From: Sanghuangporus weigelae | Lineage: Eukaryota > Basidiomycota > Agaricomycetes > Hymenochaetales > Hymenochaetaceae | Length of the DNA stretch: 64,000 nt | Reading direction: 5' to 3' | NCBI GenBank assembly: GCA_033182465.1 | Contig: CP137329.1 | Coordinates: forward strand, 1,054,001 to 1,118,000 | Part shown: positions 48,401 to 58,317 of the stretch, piece by piece | Position numbering within the stretch: the stretch's first letter is position 1 | Layout of the letters: each line of letters begins with the position of its first letter | Notes under the pieces: model-generated | What the model saw: only the letters and a program-made list of their open reading frames with translations | Told to the model about the DNA's origin: nothing | The model's database searches: none | Program-made: the position numbers and the translations under genes

Positions 48401-50604
48401 ATACGATACTCTGGTTTGCCATCCTTTCCTAGTGTTTTCTTGGCTATAACGAATACTGGTGCACAAGTGCTTGCTTTTTCGTTGGCAGGGACGTTGTTCC
48501 CTACAACACGAATCCATCCTTTCTTCAGGTCATCGCGAATCCATTCTTCGACCGCTCGTTTCTCGGCAGGAGCGAGTGGATATACTGGTCCGGGTTTGGG
48601 TAGCTCTGCATTGGGTAGCAGTTCTATCTTCATATCCCATTGGCTCGAGTTAGGTAGCCGTCTAGCAGCATCCTTGTCAAACCTATCCCGGAAATCCCAG
48701 ATTTCTTTTGGAAGAATATCTTCGAGGGTTTGTGTTCCTGCATGGTCTGCCATCCTTTCGTCGAGTGCTTTCTCCTGAGCATACTTTTGAGCTATGCTGT
48801 TGTATTTGAGGAGTCGTTCCCTTCGTGATGCGACTTGTCGCTGCTCTAGTCGGCGAATCCAGGTAGAAGGCTTGGGTAGCGCTTCTAATCGAGAGCCATC
48901 CTCCACCCGCATCGAAGTGGTGGGCTTATGCGATCCTAGGTTACCCTTGAACACCGTTTCGGATCCAGCTTTTCTCTCTAGCACTTTTCCTTTCACCCTT
49001 TCGTGCGGCTGCTTAACCGAGTCAACAGGCGGAAGCCATTGGCGACTCTTTTGCCCCTGCGAGAGCTTCTGCTCTATCGCGGCATATCTAATTGACCTGC
49101 TACCTTTACCGTTTGTTTTCCCTGTCGGAGCAGGGCCCTGCATTTTGGCTTCTCGCCATGGTCTTCGCGGGCGCACTTGAGCTCCCAAAGCCAGCCTACT
49201 TGATGCTTGCGGTGTACTGTCTTCGGCTCTGTGCCGGAATGGGACTACCCTCCCTTTGGGGTGGACCATTTCTCCAGGCCTTAGTCTACCCTTGAACGAC
49301 GTCTTGGGTCTGGTCGCTCCCTTTTCTCTCGAAGTGGGAGATCTCGCTAGGTGGCCGAACCTAGTGCGCTGCAGAGCATTAGTTCTCTGAGGCTCCCGAC
49401 CCCGCATACTCCTGCTAGTACGCTTGTTTCGTGTGGTGAAACTAACCGACTGCTTCTGCACTGCCAGGGTTGAGTCATTTTCTCCCTCGTGCATGGATGG
49501 AGGAGTCCACTCCACCCTAATACTCCTTATTACAGGGTTCGAATCGGTACCACTTCCCCCACTGCGTTGTCTTCGAACTCGTAGCGGATCAGAGGCATAG
49601 TGCCCTGGCTTTCCTGCCTTTGGTGGCACGCTCGGCCTCTTTCCTTTCTTCGTATCCGATCCTTCTGAGTCGACAGACATTTGCCCTTGAATCTCGGCTT
49701 GCACTCTTGCTTGTGCCTCGTGTGTCGTGGTTGAAGTTTCCTCTTGTCGTGCGGCATTCTTCTTGATCTCCTGCAGCTGTAAATGCGCTCCGTACATGCT
49801 TCCATACCATTGGTAGAGCATTTCTGAGTCGGACCCTTTGTCTATGTCCCTCATCATCGCATTATACACTGCTTGATCTGCCTCTTCTAGGGAGTTAAAA
49901 TCGAAAAATTCCCTACGGTCAAGGGTTATCCTGTGTATGTCATCCTTCGTATAGAATTGCCATTTTCCGACTTCCTTGTGGAGGACGGATTTGGATTCTG
50001 GATGCATGTCGCTTAGAAACACTATTGGTGGTTCGATTTCGGTTTTCTCCATTGGTACTCCTTCTGGTGGTAGATTCGCGGGTTCCTCGACTTCTTCCTC
50101 ACTTTCGGTGTAGTGTCCTGAATCCATATCGCTGTGGTAGTAGACCCTAGTTTCCCATTCTTCTTCCCGTTCGTCTTCTGCGTCCCTTCCCCAATTCTGG
50201 GGATCGTATTTGGGAGCCTTTCGCCATCGTTTGCGCTTCCTGGTTCGTCTCGAGGCAATAGTTAGTTCGATCATACGCAGACGTGCCGTTCCATTGAAGT
50301 TAACTTCTTTGCTTCCTTTGCTGAGCGTTCCTTTGGTCCAATCGATGGTTGGCTTATACTGTTCAAGCCAATCATTCCCTATGAGAAACTTGTCTTCATG
50401 AGTGTCTACCACGGCGATGTCCATTAAACCTCTAGTAATCCCTGTATCCACTATTGCTCGAACATTCCGAGTCCATCCACCATGATTAATCGATCCATCG
50501 GCATTCCGGATGGTATAGTTACCTTCCGCCGGCACTGTTTTTAGTCCTAGGCTCTGTACCACCGTTGGACTAATAGTAGTGATTGCGGATCCGGAGTCAA
50601 TCAT
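45451..50604 (-). CDS. gypsy pol polyprotein (1717 aa in this frame)
   Basis: Aspartic protease (DSG at the N-terminus of this frame), reverse transcriptase with YLDDII (about residue 830), RNase H (about 970), integrase zinc finger CHDAPAAGHPG...CDTCQ (about 1188), DDE core (from about 1277), and a chromodomain with WEYQVKWLGY and ENTWEP (about 1543-1590). The aromatic cage residues look present, so binding to methylated H3K9 is plausible for this family. The ATG at 50604 is only the first in the open frame; expression after gag probably uses the usual gag-pol fusion. Confidence 0.95.
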   Translation of the reverse strand: MIDSGSAITTISPTVVQSLGLKTVPAEGNYTIRNADGSINHGGWTRNVRAIVDTGITRGLMDIAVVDTHEDKFLIGNDWLEQYKPTIDWTKGTLSKGSKEVNFNGTARLRMIELTIASRRTRKRKRWRKAPKYDPQNWGRDAEDEREEEWETRVYYHSDMDSGHYTESEEEVEEPANLPPEGVPMEKTEIEPPIVFLSDMHPESKSVLHKEVGKWQFYTKDDIHRITLDRREFFDFNSLEEADQAVYNAMMRDIDKGSDSEMLYQWYGSMYGAHLQLQEIKKNAARQEETSTTTHEAQARVQAEIQGQMSVDSEGSDTKKGKRPSVPPKAGKPGHYASDPLRVRRQRSGGSGTDSNPVIRSIRVEWTPPSMHEGENDSTLAVQKQSVSFTTRNKRTSRSMRGREPQRTNALQRTRFGHLARSPTSREKGATRPKTSFKGRLRPGEMVHPKGRVVPFRHRAEDSTPQASSRLALGAQVRPRRPWREAKMQGPAPTGKTNGKGSRSIRYAAIEQKLSQGQKSRQWLPPVDSVKQPHERVKGKVLERKAGSETVFKGNLGSHKPTTSMRVEDGSRLEALPKPSTWIRRLEQRQVASRRERLLKYNSIAQKYAQEKALDERMADHAGTQTLEDILPKEIWDFRDRFDKDAARRLPNSSQWDMKIELLPNAELPKPGPVYPLAPAEKRAVEEWIRDDLKKGWIRVVGNNVPANEKASTCAPVFVIAKKTLGKDGKPEYRIVIDYRGLNAVVIPDHQPMPLLHMLPDDLAHAKWFSTLDLRSGYNNVRIHPGHEKYAAFRTHMGVYQPLVMQFGLMNAPAVFQRAMNELFQDMIGQGILIYLDDIIIYAETKQEHWDLLAEVLRRLRKADFFCKPEKCYFAKQELDYLGFVVNQSGMQMDPYKVKAVQEWPDLSSKRDIRKFIGFANFYRKFIEGFAKIARPLTELMSGKKTFTWGDRQREGFVKLKEAFTSAPMLVRPDHEKQFVLETDASNFAMGAVLSQESDDGILHPIGYWSNTYRDAENNYPVMDKELLAIVKALSNWRHHLEGAKHEIRVISDQANLRYFMGARKLSGRQARWATFLSRFRFRIEYRPGTKNSRADALSRRPDYEQGVEDVPEQVLLPPELFRNQELPMRTIRVFEITGGSELGEKIRAGYEKSKEQEIGTFEEGYWWRDGKLVIPPVDEIKRELVRQCHDAPAAGHPGIDKTITKLERRVWWPKIREWVEEYVRTCDTCQRTKARRGKTQPPLQPLPVMNRPYEEITMDYVTGLPTTSKGNNAILVVVDRFSKMGTFIPTTVNANSKTTADMMIKHVYSKVGTPKTVISDRGPQFASRFTEQVNQALGIETKLSTAYHPQTDGQTERVNQEMEQLLRCYSSLQQDDWDEHLPMAEFAYNSRSHSSTGKSPFEMVYGFQPEVGFKLPIQGTQDYVAMRMKHQQEALEALTKARDAMKKFADKHRGPMPEFEIGDKVMLDGRNLTLLVPTRKLGDRNIGPYKIVAKHGPVNYELDLPKELRIHPVFYAGLLIPYRERKDPTQRTRPPPEVIAGEAEYEVEVIRDMRKRHNTWEYQVKWLGYPEEENTWEPVEGLRNAPEKLREYHERNGWPDAVNLPFRKKVAGIVALAQRLLDVRRADDYYLSTLYGRKVLQRTRQRRKYDNKTGIKQRDFAYPEWHKHHWRAAKRPFTRANALPIRRYDRMEGLEEGLSYNDWYHADSTDSEVSEA

Positions 50605-50744
50605 AGCCGAGAGATTAACCTTTCTCTGTCCCTGAATGACGTCAATGGGTATAGTGGGATGGTTGGAATTTGGTCTAGCAATAGTCCATCGGCGCTTTAC
50701 TTCCTTTGAGCCCTTGTCAGTACCCGATGGTGACTGACTGCTCT

Positions 50745-51797
50745 TTAAAAATCCTCCTCGGAATCCTCCTCGAGGGTGTGCGAAGCCCGTTCCTTCCGCC
50801 TTGGTAACTTCGCCCGTTTGTCCAGTAATTCTTCCATTTCGGAATCGCTATCAATCCCAACTTCCCGGCGTTTTAGGAAGCGGCCAGTCTTGCCAGATCG
50901 TTTCTTTTGCACCCGTCTCTTGTAGTTGGTTCGGTGTCCACGGCTTCCCTGTTGTTCTCGCCCTACATTGTTGCAGTCCCGTGCAAAATGACCTGTTTTG
51001 CCGCATACCCAGCATGCCCCGGAATTTTCCCCTCGGGACCCCCTAGTAAAGCGCCTAGACATATCAATGTCCATAGGCTCACCCTGAAACTCAGCTGGAT
51101 GACGAGCTTCAGGGGGCACCGGCGTGTACGATACCGCCTGCCCGTCTTTAAACATAGGGGTATACTTCTTATTACTGCCAATTACTTTGGCTGCTATTAG
51201 ACTGTCCTCCAGATTTTTCGCGTTATCCTGCCATTGGGTCAGGTCCCAATTAGGGTGTTCCGTATTTGTAAGGAGTGCCTTTAGGATGGTCTGGTTCAGT
51301 CCACGTTTGAACTCGTAAACCAGTGCTTGTCCATTGTAATGCTTTGGTAGTCTCATCCTGATGTCGTTGAAGGCCCTACTATACAGCTTTACCCGCGCCC
51401 GTTCCTGATAAATCGTTCGTATGTTTCGCTCGGCCTCTTCTTCTAGTCCAAAAATGCCATTGTGGTTGAGCGCTAATTCGTTCCATAGATCTGTCTCGGT
51501 GTCCCATCCACCCTTTTGGTCAATAATCCAATTATTCGTGACCGGTTCTTGCTTCCAGGTGGAGACTAATCGATTCCTATTCACAGCCCATTTGCCGTTA
51601 ACCCAAGTCTGAGCTTGTCCTCGTAAACATTCCAAAATGATCTTAACCCGTTTTTCTGGATTGTCGGGATGTTTCTCGTTCAACCGACTGATCATTTGAT
51701 TCTGAAAGTTTTCAAGCGACTCATATGGGTTTCCCTTAAACAAAGGGTACTTCATGATATCTTTGTTAGACATATTGATCTGGACGAATGCAACCAA
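50745..51797 (-). CDS. gypsy gag (350 aa)
   Basis: Caps-like gag region (FKGNPYESLENF, ERNIRTIYQERARVKLYSRAF) followed by a CCHC knuckle, CWVCGKTGHFARDC, and a basic tail. The length is usual for fungal chromovirus gag. It builds the capsid particle in the cytoplasm. Confidence 0.92.
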   Translation of the reverse strand: MVAFVQINMSNKDIMKYPLFKGNPYESLENFQNQMISRLNEKHPDNPEKRVKIILECLRGQAQTWVNGKWAVNRNRLVSTWKQEPVTNNWIIDQKGGWDTETDLWNELALNHNGIFGLEEEAERNIRTIYQERARVKLYSRAFNDIRMRLPKHYNGQALVYEFKRGLNQTILKALLTNTEHPNWDLTQWQDNAKNLEDSLIAAKVIGSNKKYTPMFKDGQAVSYTPVPPEARHPAEFQGEPMDIDMSRRFTRGSRGENSGACWVCGKTGHFARDCNNVGREQQGSRGHRTNYKRRVQKKRSGKTGRFLKRREVGIDSDSEMEELLDKRAKLPRRKERASHTLEEDSEEDF

Positions 51798-51975
51798 AAA
51801 TTTGTGAGTATCACTCTCATTCAGCGCATTTAATAATACATGGTTAAGTAGTTAACTATCCAGCGAGTTCCACCTCCGCTTTCCAGCTAACCACCTTACC
51901 CTTCCTGCCCGGTCGGTTCTTGGGCGTCTTCCTTATCTTGGCGAGCTCTCCGCTCTGAGCCAAGGCCTATCTCCT

Positions 51976-53769
51976 TTATTCCCGAGCTTCAACTCTCTCC
52001 TCGCCACTCTCATGCTCTTCGCTTTCCTCTTCCGTTTCCCAGTCGTCGTTATTCGATGTGAGATAGTCGTAGTCGCTTGTATACGGAAATATACCAATAT
52101 CGGGACCTCGTACCCAAACCACCCGTGTCATGTTCGCTACCCCCTGCACCGGTTCTCCCACTACCACTGTGGTAGACTCCGGCCGTGGAGGGCAGCTACT
52201 AGGACGCAAGATAGGATCATAAATGAATTCTGATTCTGGGGAATACTCACTCGCTGCCTGAAGCCTTTCCTCCCTTTCCCCAATTGTCTGGGCGCTAGGG
52301 GTTGGAGTTCCAGGTGGCGAGTTTTTGTGAGGGCCTTGGAGTCCATTCCGTTCGAAACGATATCCGTTTGCCCCAAGTCGTTGGGGGCGAACCTCGACTA
52401 ACACTCCTTCTTCGTTCCACATCAGCTCAGGAAATGCTTCTCCTCCGAGCCCTGGGTTTCGCCAGCCATCTCCCGTAGGCCACGGTCGATTTTCCGTGGG
52501 TATTACCTCCCTCAGCAGCTCTTCGGCTTGCTGGTCAAGGTCTTCTGTCTGGCTGGCGGTGGAAACATAGTCCTCGAGTTCCTCACTATCGAGCTGGGCG
52601 ACGACTGACTGTTCTTCCAGTACTTCCTCTTGTTCTAGCGTTTGCGGAGGTCCTGTTTCGGTTTGATCGTTTGCCTGGCGTTGTCCTGCATCTTGGAGAT
52701 ATTCGTCGATCAACCGTGCAATACGTGGCCTGCCTTCTCCATGTATTGGAGTGAGAGGTGGTGGCATGTCGTCGGAGTCAGCTGTTAAGGTTGCGAAGCG
52801 ACTAAACAGCTGTCCTCTCCCGGCGAGTGGTGATTCTGGGGAAACCCTTCCTTCACGTCTTGCTTCTCGCATTCGGTAGGACTGCCTAGACCGGATTGTT
52901 TGCTGGATTCGACGAATACCTTCGGTAATGGAGTAGTGGCTCGCGGTTTCTTCTTCGGCGTTGCTGATTCGCGCTCGGGTAGCTTCGACTTGCTCGATCA
53001 GATAGGCGACCTGCGTATGAAGCTGCAGGAAGTCTACACCACAAAGTCGGACGATCTCTTGTTGGGCATTGACAAGTTGTTGAGTCATGGCTGATTGACT
53101 GCCATTAGCCGTCGCCGTTATTGCACCAAGAAGTCGTCCTTGCAAAAGTCCAAAGGCGAAGTTCAGCCTTGTGTCCTGCATCGTGGTGACTCGATCTGTC
53201 TGCTCGTTGATCGTCGTTACCATTCCCTCCAGGGTGTGTTCGAGGGTGTGGTGTAGGAATTCTCCCAGAGTCTGTCCTTCTACTGTGATGTGTTCGGAAA
53301 ATTCTGAACCCATGTCATAGAGTCGAGAGACAGTAGCGGTGAGAGTTCGCATGGACCGATCAAGGCTTGTAAGTCGGAGATCGAGGCTGATGATGGAATT
53401 CCGTAGTCGGGCGAGAGCTTCGTCAGCATTCCCGTTAGTGCCGACCATTCGATCCAGGCGTCCATGTAGACCGTCGAGTCGTTCTCGGATGCGGTCCAAA
53501 ACGGATTCCAGGTGTTCTCCAGCTCCGTGCTGAGGTATCGCCAGTCGTTGAGCGTAGAGTAAAACTCTCCGACCGGTTTGACGGAGTGAGGACATTCCTT
53601 GGATGATTTCCCGTTCCAGCCAGACCCGTACCGTTGCAAGGCCGTGAAGTACGCCTCCTCTACCTCCGCATTGTTGAGTAAGGACGTATACCAGGGAAGA
53701 AAACCAGAGGACGCTTGATGCAATCCAGAAACTAGTCCAACAAGCTTGCCACAGTTCCATCGGTGACAT
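51976..53769 (-). CDS. Extra ORF upstream of gypsy gag (597 aa), coiled coil with membrane-like segment
   Basis: N-terminal hydrophobic segment (about residues 10-32), long heptad-like coiled coil (about 80-290) and an acidic, low-complexity C-terminus ending EERVEARE. It lies between the 5' LTR and gag, where fungal gypsy elements normally have only a short leader. The layout recalls a fusion or tethering protein but no homology was recognised. The sequence between it and the 5' LTR (53770-54336) is leader. Confidence 0.6.
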   Translation of the reverse strand: MSPMELWQACWTSFWIASSVLWFSSLVYVLTQQCGGRGGVLHGLATVRVWLEREIIQGMSSLRQTGRRVLLYAQRLAIPQHGAGEHLESVLDRIRERLDGLHGRLDRMVGTNGNADEALARLRNSIISLDLRLTSLDRSMRTLTATVSRLYDMGSEFSEHITVEGQTLGEFLHHTLEHTLEGMVTTINEQTDRVTTMQDTRLNFAFGLLQGRLLGAITATANGSQSAMTQQLVNAQQEIVRLCGVDFLQLHTQVAYLIEQVEATRARISNAEEETASHYSITEGIRRIQQTIRSRQSYRMREARREGRVSPESPLAGRGQLFSRFATLTADSDDMPPPLTPIHGEGRPRIARLIDEYLQDAGQRQANDQTETGPPQTLEQEEVLEEQSVVAQLDSEELEDYVSTASQTEDLDQQAEELLREVIPTENRPWPTGDGWRNPGLGGEAFPELMWNEEGVLVEVRPQRLGANGYRFERNGLQGPHKNSPPGTPTPSAQTIGEREERLQAASEYSPESEFIYDPILRPSSCPPRPESTTVVVGEPVQGVANMTRVVWVRGPDIGIFPYTSDYDYLTSNNDDWETEEESEEHESGEERVEARE

Positions 53770-54336
53770 AGTTGTTTCGCGAATGAGTAGTTGCCTCGGT
53801 AGACCAGTGCTAGTACTTGGTGTAGGAAGTGTCCGTGTTCCAAGAGGGTGTATTCGAAAGCTTTATATTGTTGGGTGAGAGCGTACAATTCCTTTTCTTC
53901 AGGTGTTTGTCCTCGCAGTACTTCCCAATTGACTTTACTGCCGTCTAGCAGTTTGTCTACCTGCTGACACAGGAATCTTCTCCCAACCCCTTCTTGTTGG
54001 GCGGCGGCGAATTGAAGCTCCAGGGCGGATAGTATAACCGACCTGTAGGGTTCTGGTATAGGGGTTGTTAAATCCTTCTTACCTCGATAGAAGTTAAGCG
54101 TGCGAAAGGCGACAGTTAACTCTTCTTCGAAGCTTCGAAGGGCTTGAACGAATCCCTTGTGTACTTGATAAGCCTGCTTGAGCTGTTGTCGCCACGCTGG
54201 CGTGTGTCAGTCTCAATGTGTCACAGGCACAAGAAGAGAACCCTCCTGAGGCAGAGCAATACTTACTGATCGTTAGTGGGTATTTGCACTACGAAACAGC
54301 AAGATTGGTTACCCCAAGATTGGAGCAAAATTATAA

Positions 54337-55875
54337 TGTTAGGACCAGTGTTTTTAGACGAGGTGGTCAGTCTAAGCGTACCGGAACAAGTCCCTGCTTA
54401 TTCCTTCTGATGATAATTGATTGGAGACGGAACGAAGGTTATAGATGTACTACTTTAGAAGCGAGCGATAGGCTCAAGCTTGACCTCAGTAGTGGAACAG
54501 GGTTTCAATCAAAGGGTACAGTTTTCGATTGAGAGTACAAAATAATTTTGCTGAGGGACAATGCCCCGCTCAGCTGGCCCTTAAATAACCTATTTACTAA
54601 ATAGTACCGACTACCTATTACTACCGACTACAGCCTTGCTATTGGTCTAGACAATATGTTTTCTCTGACACCAGTACTCTACTCTGGTGCCAACACCGAT
54701 ACTTTCCTCTAGTGTTGAATCACAATACTTCTACCATATTAGGAGGGTTTGTTTGAGTCCTACTACCCCGATGCTTCGAGAAGCTTCTTCCGTGCTTCCT
54801 CCGATCTGCAATCGTTATCACATGTTAATCTCTCCTTATCTTTACCCCGCGATCCTTCTCCGTTCCCAGACGGGTTCCCATGATAGTTGCCAAGCTATCG
54901 CTTCTCTGGCGCTCCGTTCCCGGGCCGAGCTTCTGCCGCTTAATCCTCGATCATGGGGGAGATAGTGATATCAGGGTTAGAGATCGGCAGAGCTTGCCGA
55001 TCTTCTCCCGGCGAATGAGTGTACTCCGCTACACTCCTTCTGTGCCTCGCCGCGACTTCGATGTCCGATAGTTGTAGTCCTGGGCCCGTGGTTAGCCGTA
55101 GCCTCTGTCCAAAGTGCTCGCGGCCATTCCACTCATCAACTGTAATTACCCCTGGCTCTGACGCTCGCCAAGCCTGCATTAAGCGTTCTATCGCTTCTTC
55201 CGTAAGATGTTCAATGTCCGAAGGTGGCCGCTTGTAAACTGGCCAATCTACTTCCACTGCCGTGTGACTGCACAAGGTCTGGTGCCGATGCTGATTGATC
55301 CAAGCTCGCACGCCGACCTTTAATGCATAGACATCCCTATCGCTAAGCCATATGGATACCTCATGGTCGTATGCATTCATTCCGTGGTTCGGTAATGGTT
55401 GGTCTTCGGTTCGTTCCGAGGGTCCGGGCTTATGCCGAATCTTGACATCGGCTGCTTCCCTTGACACTAACCGTTCCGTGAAGTTCTTCATGAGCCATTC
55501 CGCAAGTACCCAGCTTCGTTGGTAGGCCAAGTAACAATTGGCGCACACCAAGCTCTCATGTACAAATCTTCTAGTTGCACCACGCCGATAATGTCTTCGT
55601 TGCAGGAGTTCCGTATACCTTGCGACATTCCTTTCTTCCATCGCCGCCAGACTGCGTTCCGGCGGTGGAGTATGTCCAATGTGCATATTAGTTAGTCCTA
55701 ATTGCAAATCATTAGAGTCCTCCGTGTCTTCTCCAGACGATCCGTGGTTTGCTACTCTTGAGTCGCCACCACTGTTCTGCCGTAGTAGCCTTTCGAAATA
55801 GTCTTGATTTGGCATCGCAACTCGGTGTGTAAAATTTAGCCCACGCCGCATTAGATAACCACAATTTTCGTAACA
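54337..55875 (-). repeat. 5' LTR of gypsy (1539 bp)
   Basis: Same length as the 3' LTR; no differences noticed. The internal ORF is at 54940-55851. Confidence 0.95.
54940..55851 (-). CDS. ORF in the gypsy 5' LTR (303 aa), copy of 44277-45188
   Basis: Identical protein to the 3' LTR copy. The open frame extends upstream to 55923 into flanking T2 sequence, which is chance read-through. Only 24 nt of LTR precede the ATG, so any promoter for this copy would lie in flanking DNA. Confidence 0.5.
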   Translation of the reverse strand: MRRGLNFTHRVAMPNQDYFERLLRQNSGGDSRVANHGSSGEDTEDSNDLQLGLTNMHIGHTPPPERSLAAMEERNVARYTELLQRRHYRRGATRRFVHESLVCANCYLAYQRSWVLAEWLMKNFTERLVSREAADVKIRHKPGPSERTEDQPLPNHGMNAYDHEVSIWLSDRDVYALKVGVRAWINQHRHQTLCSHTAVEVDWPVYKRPPSDIEHLTEEAIERLMQAWRASEPGVITVDEWNGREHFGQRLRLTTGPGLQLSDIEVAARHRRSVAEYTHSPGEDRQALPISNPDITISPMIED

Positions 55876-56805
55876 GCTGCAATCTGAGAGGCGCTGAGTT
55901 TCTTGTTCATAGTGATGATGCATTCCTATAAATTGTTGGACAGCTTTCTGCCGCGTTGCCGGGGTTGCATGAACAAATGCTCAAAATAAGCTGTAGAGAT
56001 GGTGGCTGTGAAGATGGTGATGGCTTGAGATCAAGTGACGACTCAACATGTGAGTCCTCACATACGTCGCTGCCTCCTATCTCTTTACTGTGGTGCCTCA
56101 TCTCTCATGATGGTCTGTCCCCAACAACTGGGGGTTCCCTCATGCCTGTGGGTGATGAGGGATTGGTGAGGGTGAGGAGGGAACTGTGGACAAGTGATGA
56201 GAGCTGCTGTGTGGGGAGATGCTGCATACGAAAGACTACCGTCATGTGCGTACACTCGTGTTTCTCTGAGAGATGTTTCTGCGGCCCTGGCAGGCACGCT
56301 CAGTTTGGTTGCAGCAGGAGTGCATGATGGCCAAGCCGACCTTGTTCGCCCTCGCCCAGATATGATTTTGGGTGACATTTCAGCAGAGGATGGTCACTGG
56401 GGTGGTTTCAAGTCTGATTAGTAGATAGTACATGTAATGTAGCCACACCCAAGCCTAAGTCAGCTCAGCTACTGTCTTGGCTAAAAGCGCCTATGCTGTT
56501 GTCTTTTTAGCAGAAATAATCAGATTTTTTGGTGTCCAAATGCATAAGTTATGACAGATGCAATGAAGTAGGGAAGAGTTCTGTGAGCAGGAGTGACAAC
56601 AAACCACCCAGTTTCACTACCACAATCATGTCAGGGTGCCTCGAGGAGTTGCGTACAGGTGCCCACTGGGCTGGCCTGATTTATCAAACTTGAATCAGAT
56701 TTTTCTGGATGATGTTAGGCAAGCTACGATTTTTACACTGAACGGAGGGCATGACAAGGATTTAGCATTATGATGCTATCTTTTTAGTAGCGAAGTACAT
56801 ACTTA

Positions 56806-57889
56806 CAGCTAGTTGCAAAATTGTTGGCAATCATGTGATTTCACCACTTTTCTCGCTATGAGAGCCTCAAAACACAGATAAAATCATATCTCACCCAAAT
56901 CTCAACCGTTTCACATCATCTAAGTTGTTAAATTCATCTTTTTGAAAGGGATTTTGTTTAGGAAAAACAATTGAGAAAATAAAGCAAAAAATGACCCCAA
57001 AATGGCGAAAATATCGTTTTTTGCCTCTTACATGCATGTGCATTTTTTTCTGCGATCCCTGCTAGTCCAGCACCTCCCTAAATCTATCCAGAATGATAAT
57101 ATGATTATAAAATGAATTTACAGACTGAGTTTGAGTTGAATTGTGTACCAGAATGTGCTGCTTTGAGGCATGCCTGAATCACTCAAAACTCATCATTTCC
57201 CCCTAGCCTCCCAGGCTCCAGGAAAAATTCTTACATGCCAGATCCATGCATGTAAATTCATTTTGGATATAATAGACTAGGTTTATGTGCTAGCTAGGTC
57301 CTCAGCATCCACTGGTGAGCTGGGAAGATGCTGTCTAAAATGATGCATACAACCAGAATCACTTGTTCAGCCCAGCTCACGAGTGGATGCTGAGGCCTTA
57401 GCTAGTACACAAACCTAGTCTATTATATCTAAAATGAATTTACATGCATGAATCTGGCCTGTAAGAATTTTTCCTGGAGCCTGGGAGGCTAGGGGGAAAT
57501 GATGAGTTTTGAGTGATTCAGGCATGCCTCAAAGCAGCACATTCTGGTACACAATTCAACTCAAACTCAGTCTGTAAATTCATTTTATAATCATATTATC
57601 ATTCTGGATAGCTTTGGGGAGGTGCTGGATCAGCAGGGATCACAGAAAAAAATGCACATGCAAGGAAGAGGCAAAAAACAATATTTTCGCCATTTTGGGG
57701 TCATTTTTTGCTCTATTTTCTCATTCGTTCTTCCTATGCGAAATTTCTTTCGAAAAGATGAATTTAGCAACTTAGATGATGTGAAAATGTTGAGATTTGG
57801 GTGAGATATGATTTTATCTGTGTTTTGAGGCTCTCATGGCGAGAAAAGTGGTAAAATCACGTGATTGCCAACAATTTTGCAACTAGCTG
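56806..57889. repeat. FB: foldback element with arms of about 450 bp (1084 bp)
   Basis: The left arm from 56806 (CAGCTAGTTGCAAAATTG) returns inverted as the right arm ending at 57889. TA flanks lie at 56804-56805 and 57890-57891. The loop (about 57270-57430) is itself partly inverted (CTAGGTTTATGTGCTAGCT versus AGCTAGTACACAAACCTAG). The termini match the left end of T1, so T transposase may have moved it. It could form a large hairpin. Non-coding. Confidence 0.88.
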
Positions 57890-57891
57890 TA

Positions 57892-58317
57892 GCTGTAAGC
57901 AAGGCCATGGGATTTTTACTGTCGCCAACAGGATCATGAGAAAGTTCACTCCTAGACTAAATTTATAGGCATATTGTTGCATTCATTGTTGTCTTTGACA
58001 TTTGTCACAGAAAGGTATGTTCCATATGATACGAAGAGACCGAGCTAAACACATAATTCCATGTGTATGACGCACAGAAGTGATAAATGAGTAGAATACT
58101 AGAAGTGTGAACTTTAAAAAGAAGTATGTGGGAAAAGTTGCCGATAACACAGACTCCGATAATCAAGAAGATACAAATAAGCACAGAAACGAAGGCACTC
58201 GTGGAGAAGAGTAGCTTACAACATTTATCATAAGCATTAAGAGTCATTTCAGTAAGATGCGGATGGACGAAGGTGAGTACAGGTAATATATTATCATGCA
58301 TCAGGCTGTCCCGGTTG
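57892..58317. other. Gene-free stretch downstream of G4
   Basis: AT-rich; contains only a short hydrophobic open frame (58005-58301, -) that I do not accept as a gene. Probably G4 3' flank. Confidence 0.5.

Larger units (their letters stand above)
43674..55875 (-). mobile_element. Ty3/gypsy chromovirus, whole-looking (12,202 bp)
   Basis: Two 1539-bp LTRs without visible differences, 5-bp target duplication GCTGC (43669-43673 and 55876-55880), and a polypurine tract next to the 3' LTR (45213-45224). Order on the minus strand: 5' LTR, an extra ORF, gag, pol with C-terminal chromodomain, 3' LTR. LTR identity suggests a very recent insertion. It looks whole, with no clear break in gag or pol. 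Long LTRs, an ORF in each LTR and an ORF before gag are unusual for a fungal chromovirus. The primer-binding site was not identified. Confidence 0.95.
43374..56803 (-). mobile_element. T2: second copy of the T transposon, split by gypsy and R1
   Basis: 55876-56803 matches the T1 leader and transposase exon 1; 43374-43668 matches exon 1 to exon 2. Gypsy inserted between them with GCTGC duplicated. T2 lacks the solo LTR seen in T1. Its 5' end meets the foldback element at 56806. The region coding for the catalytic domain is absent. This copy is dead. Confidence 0.85.

Noticed and set aside
58005-58301. 98-aa hydrophobic open frame on the minus strand
   Set aside because: AT-rich flank, no start context or homology; hydrophobicity follows from base composition.
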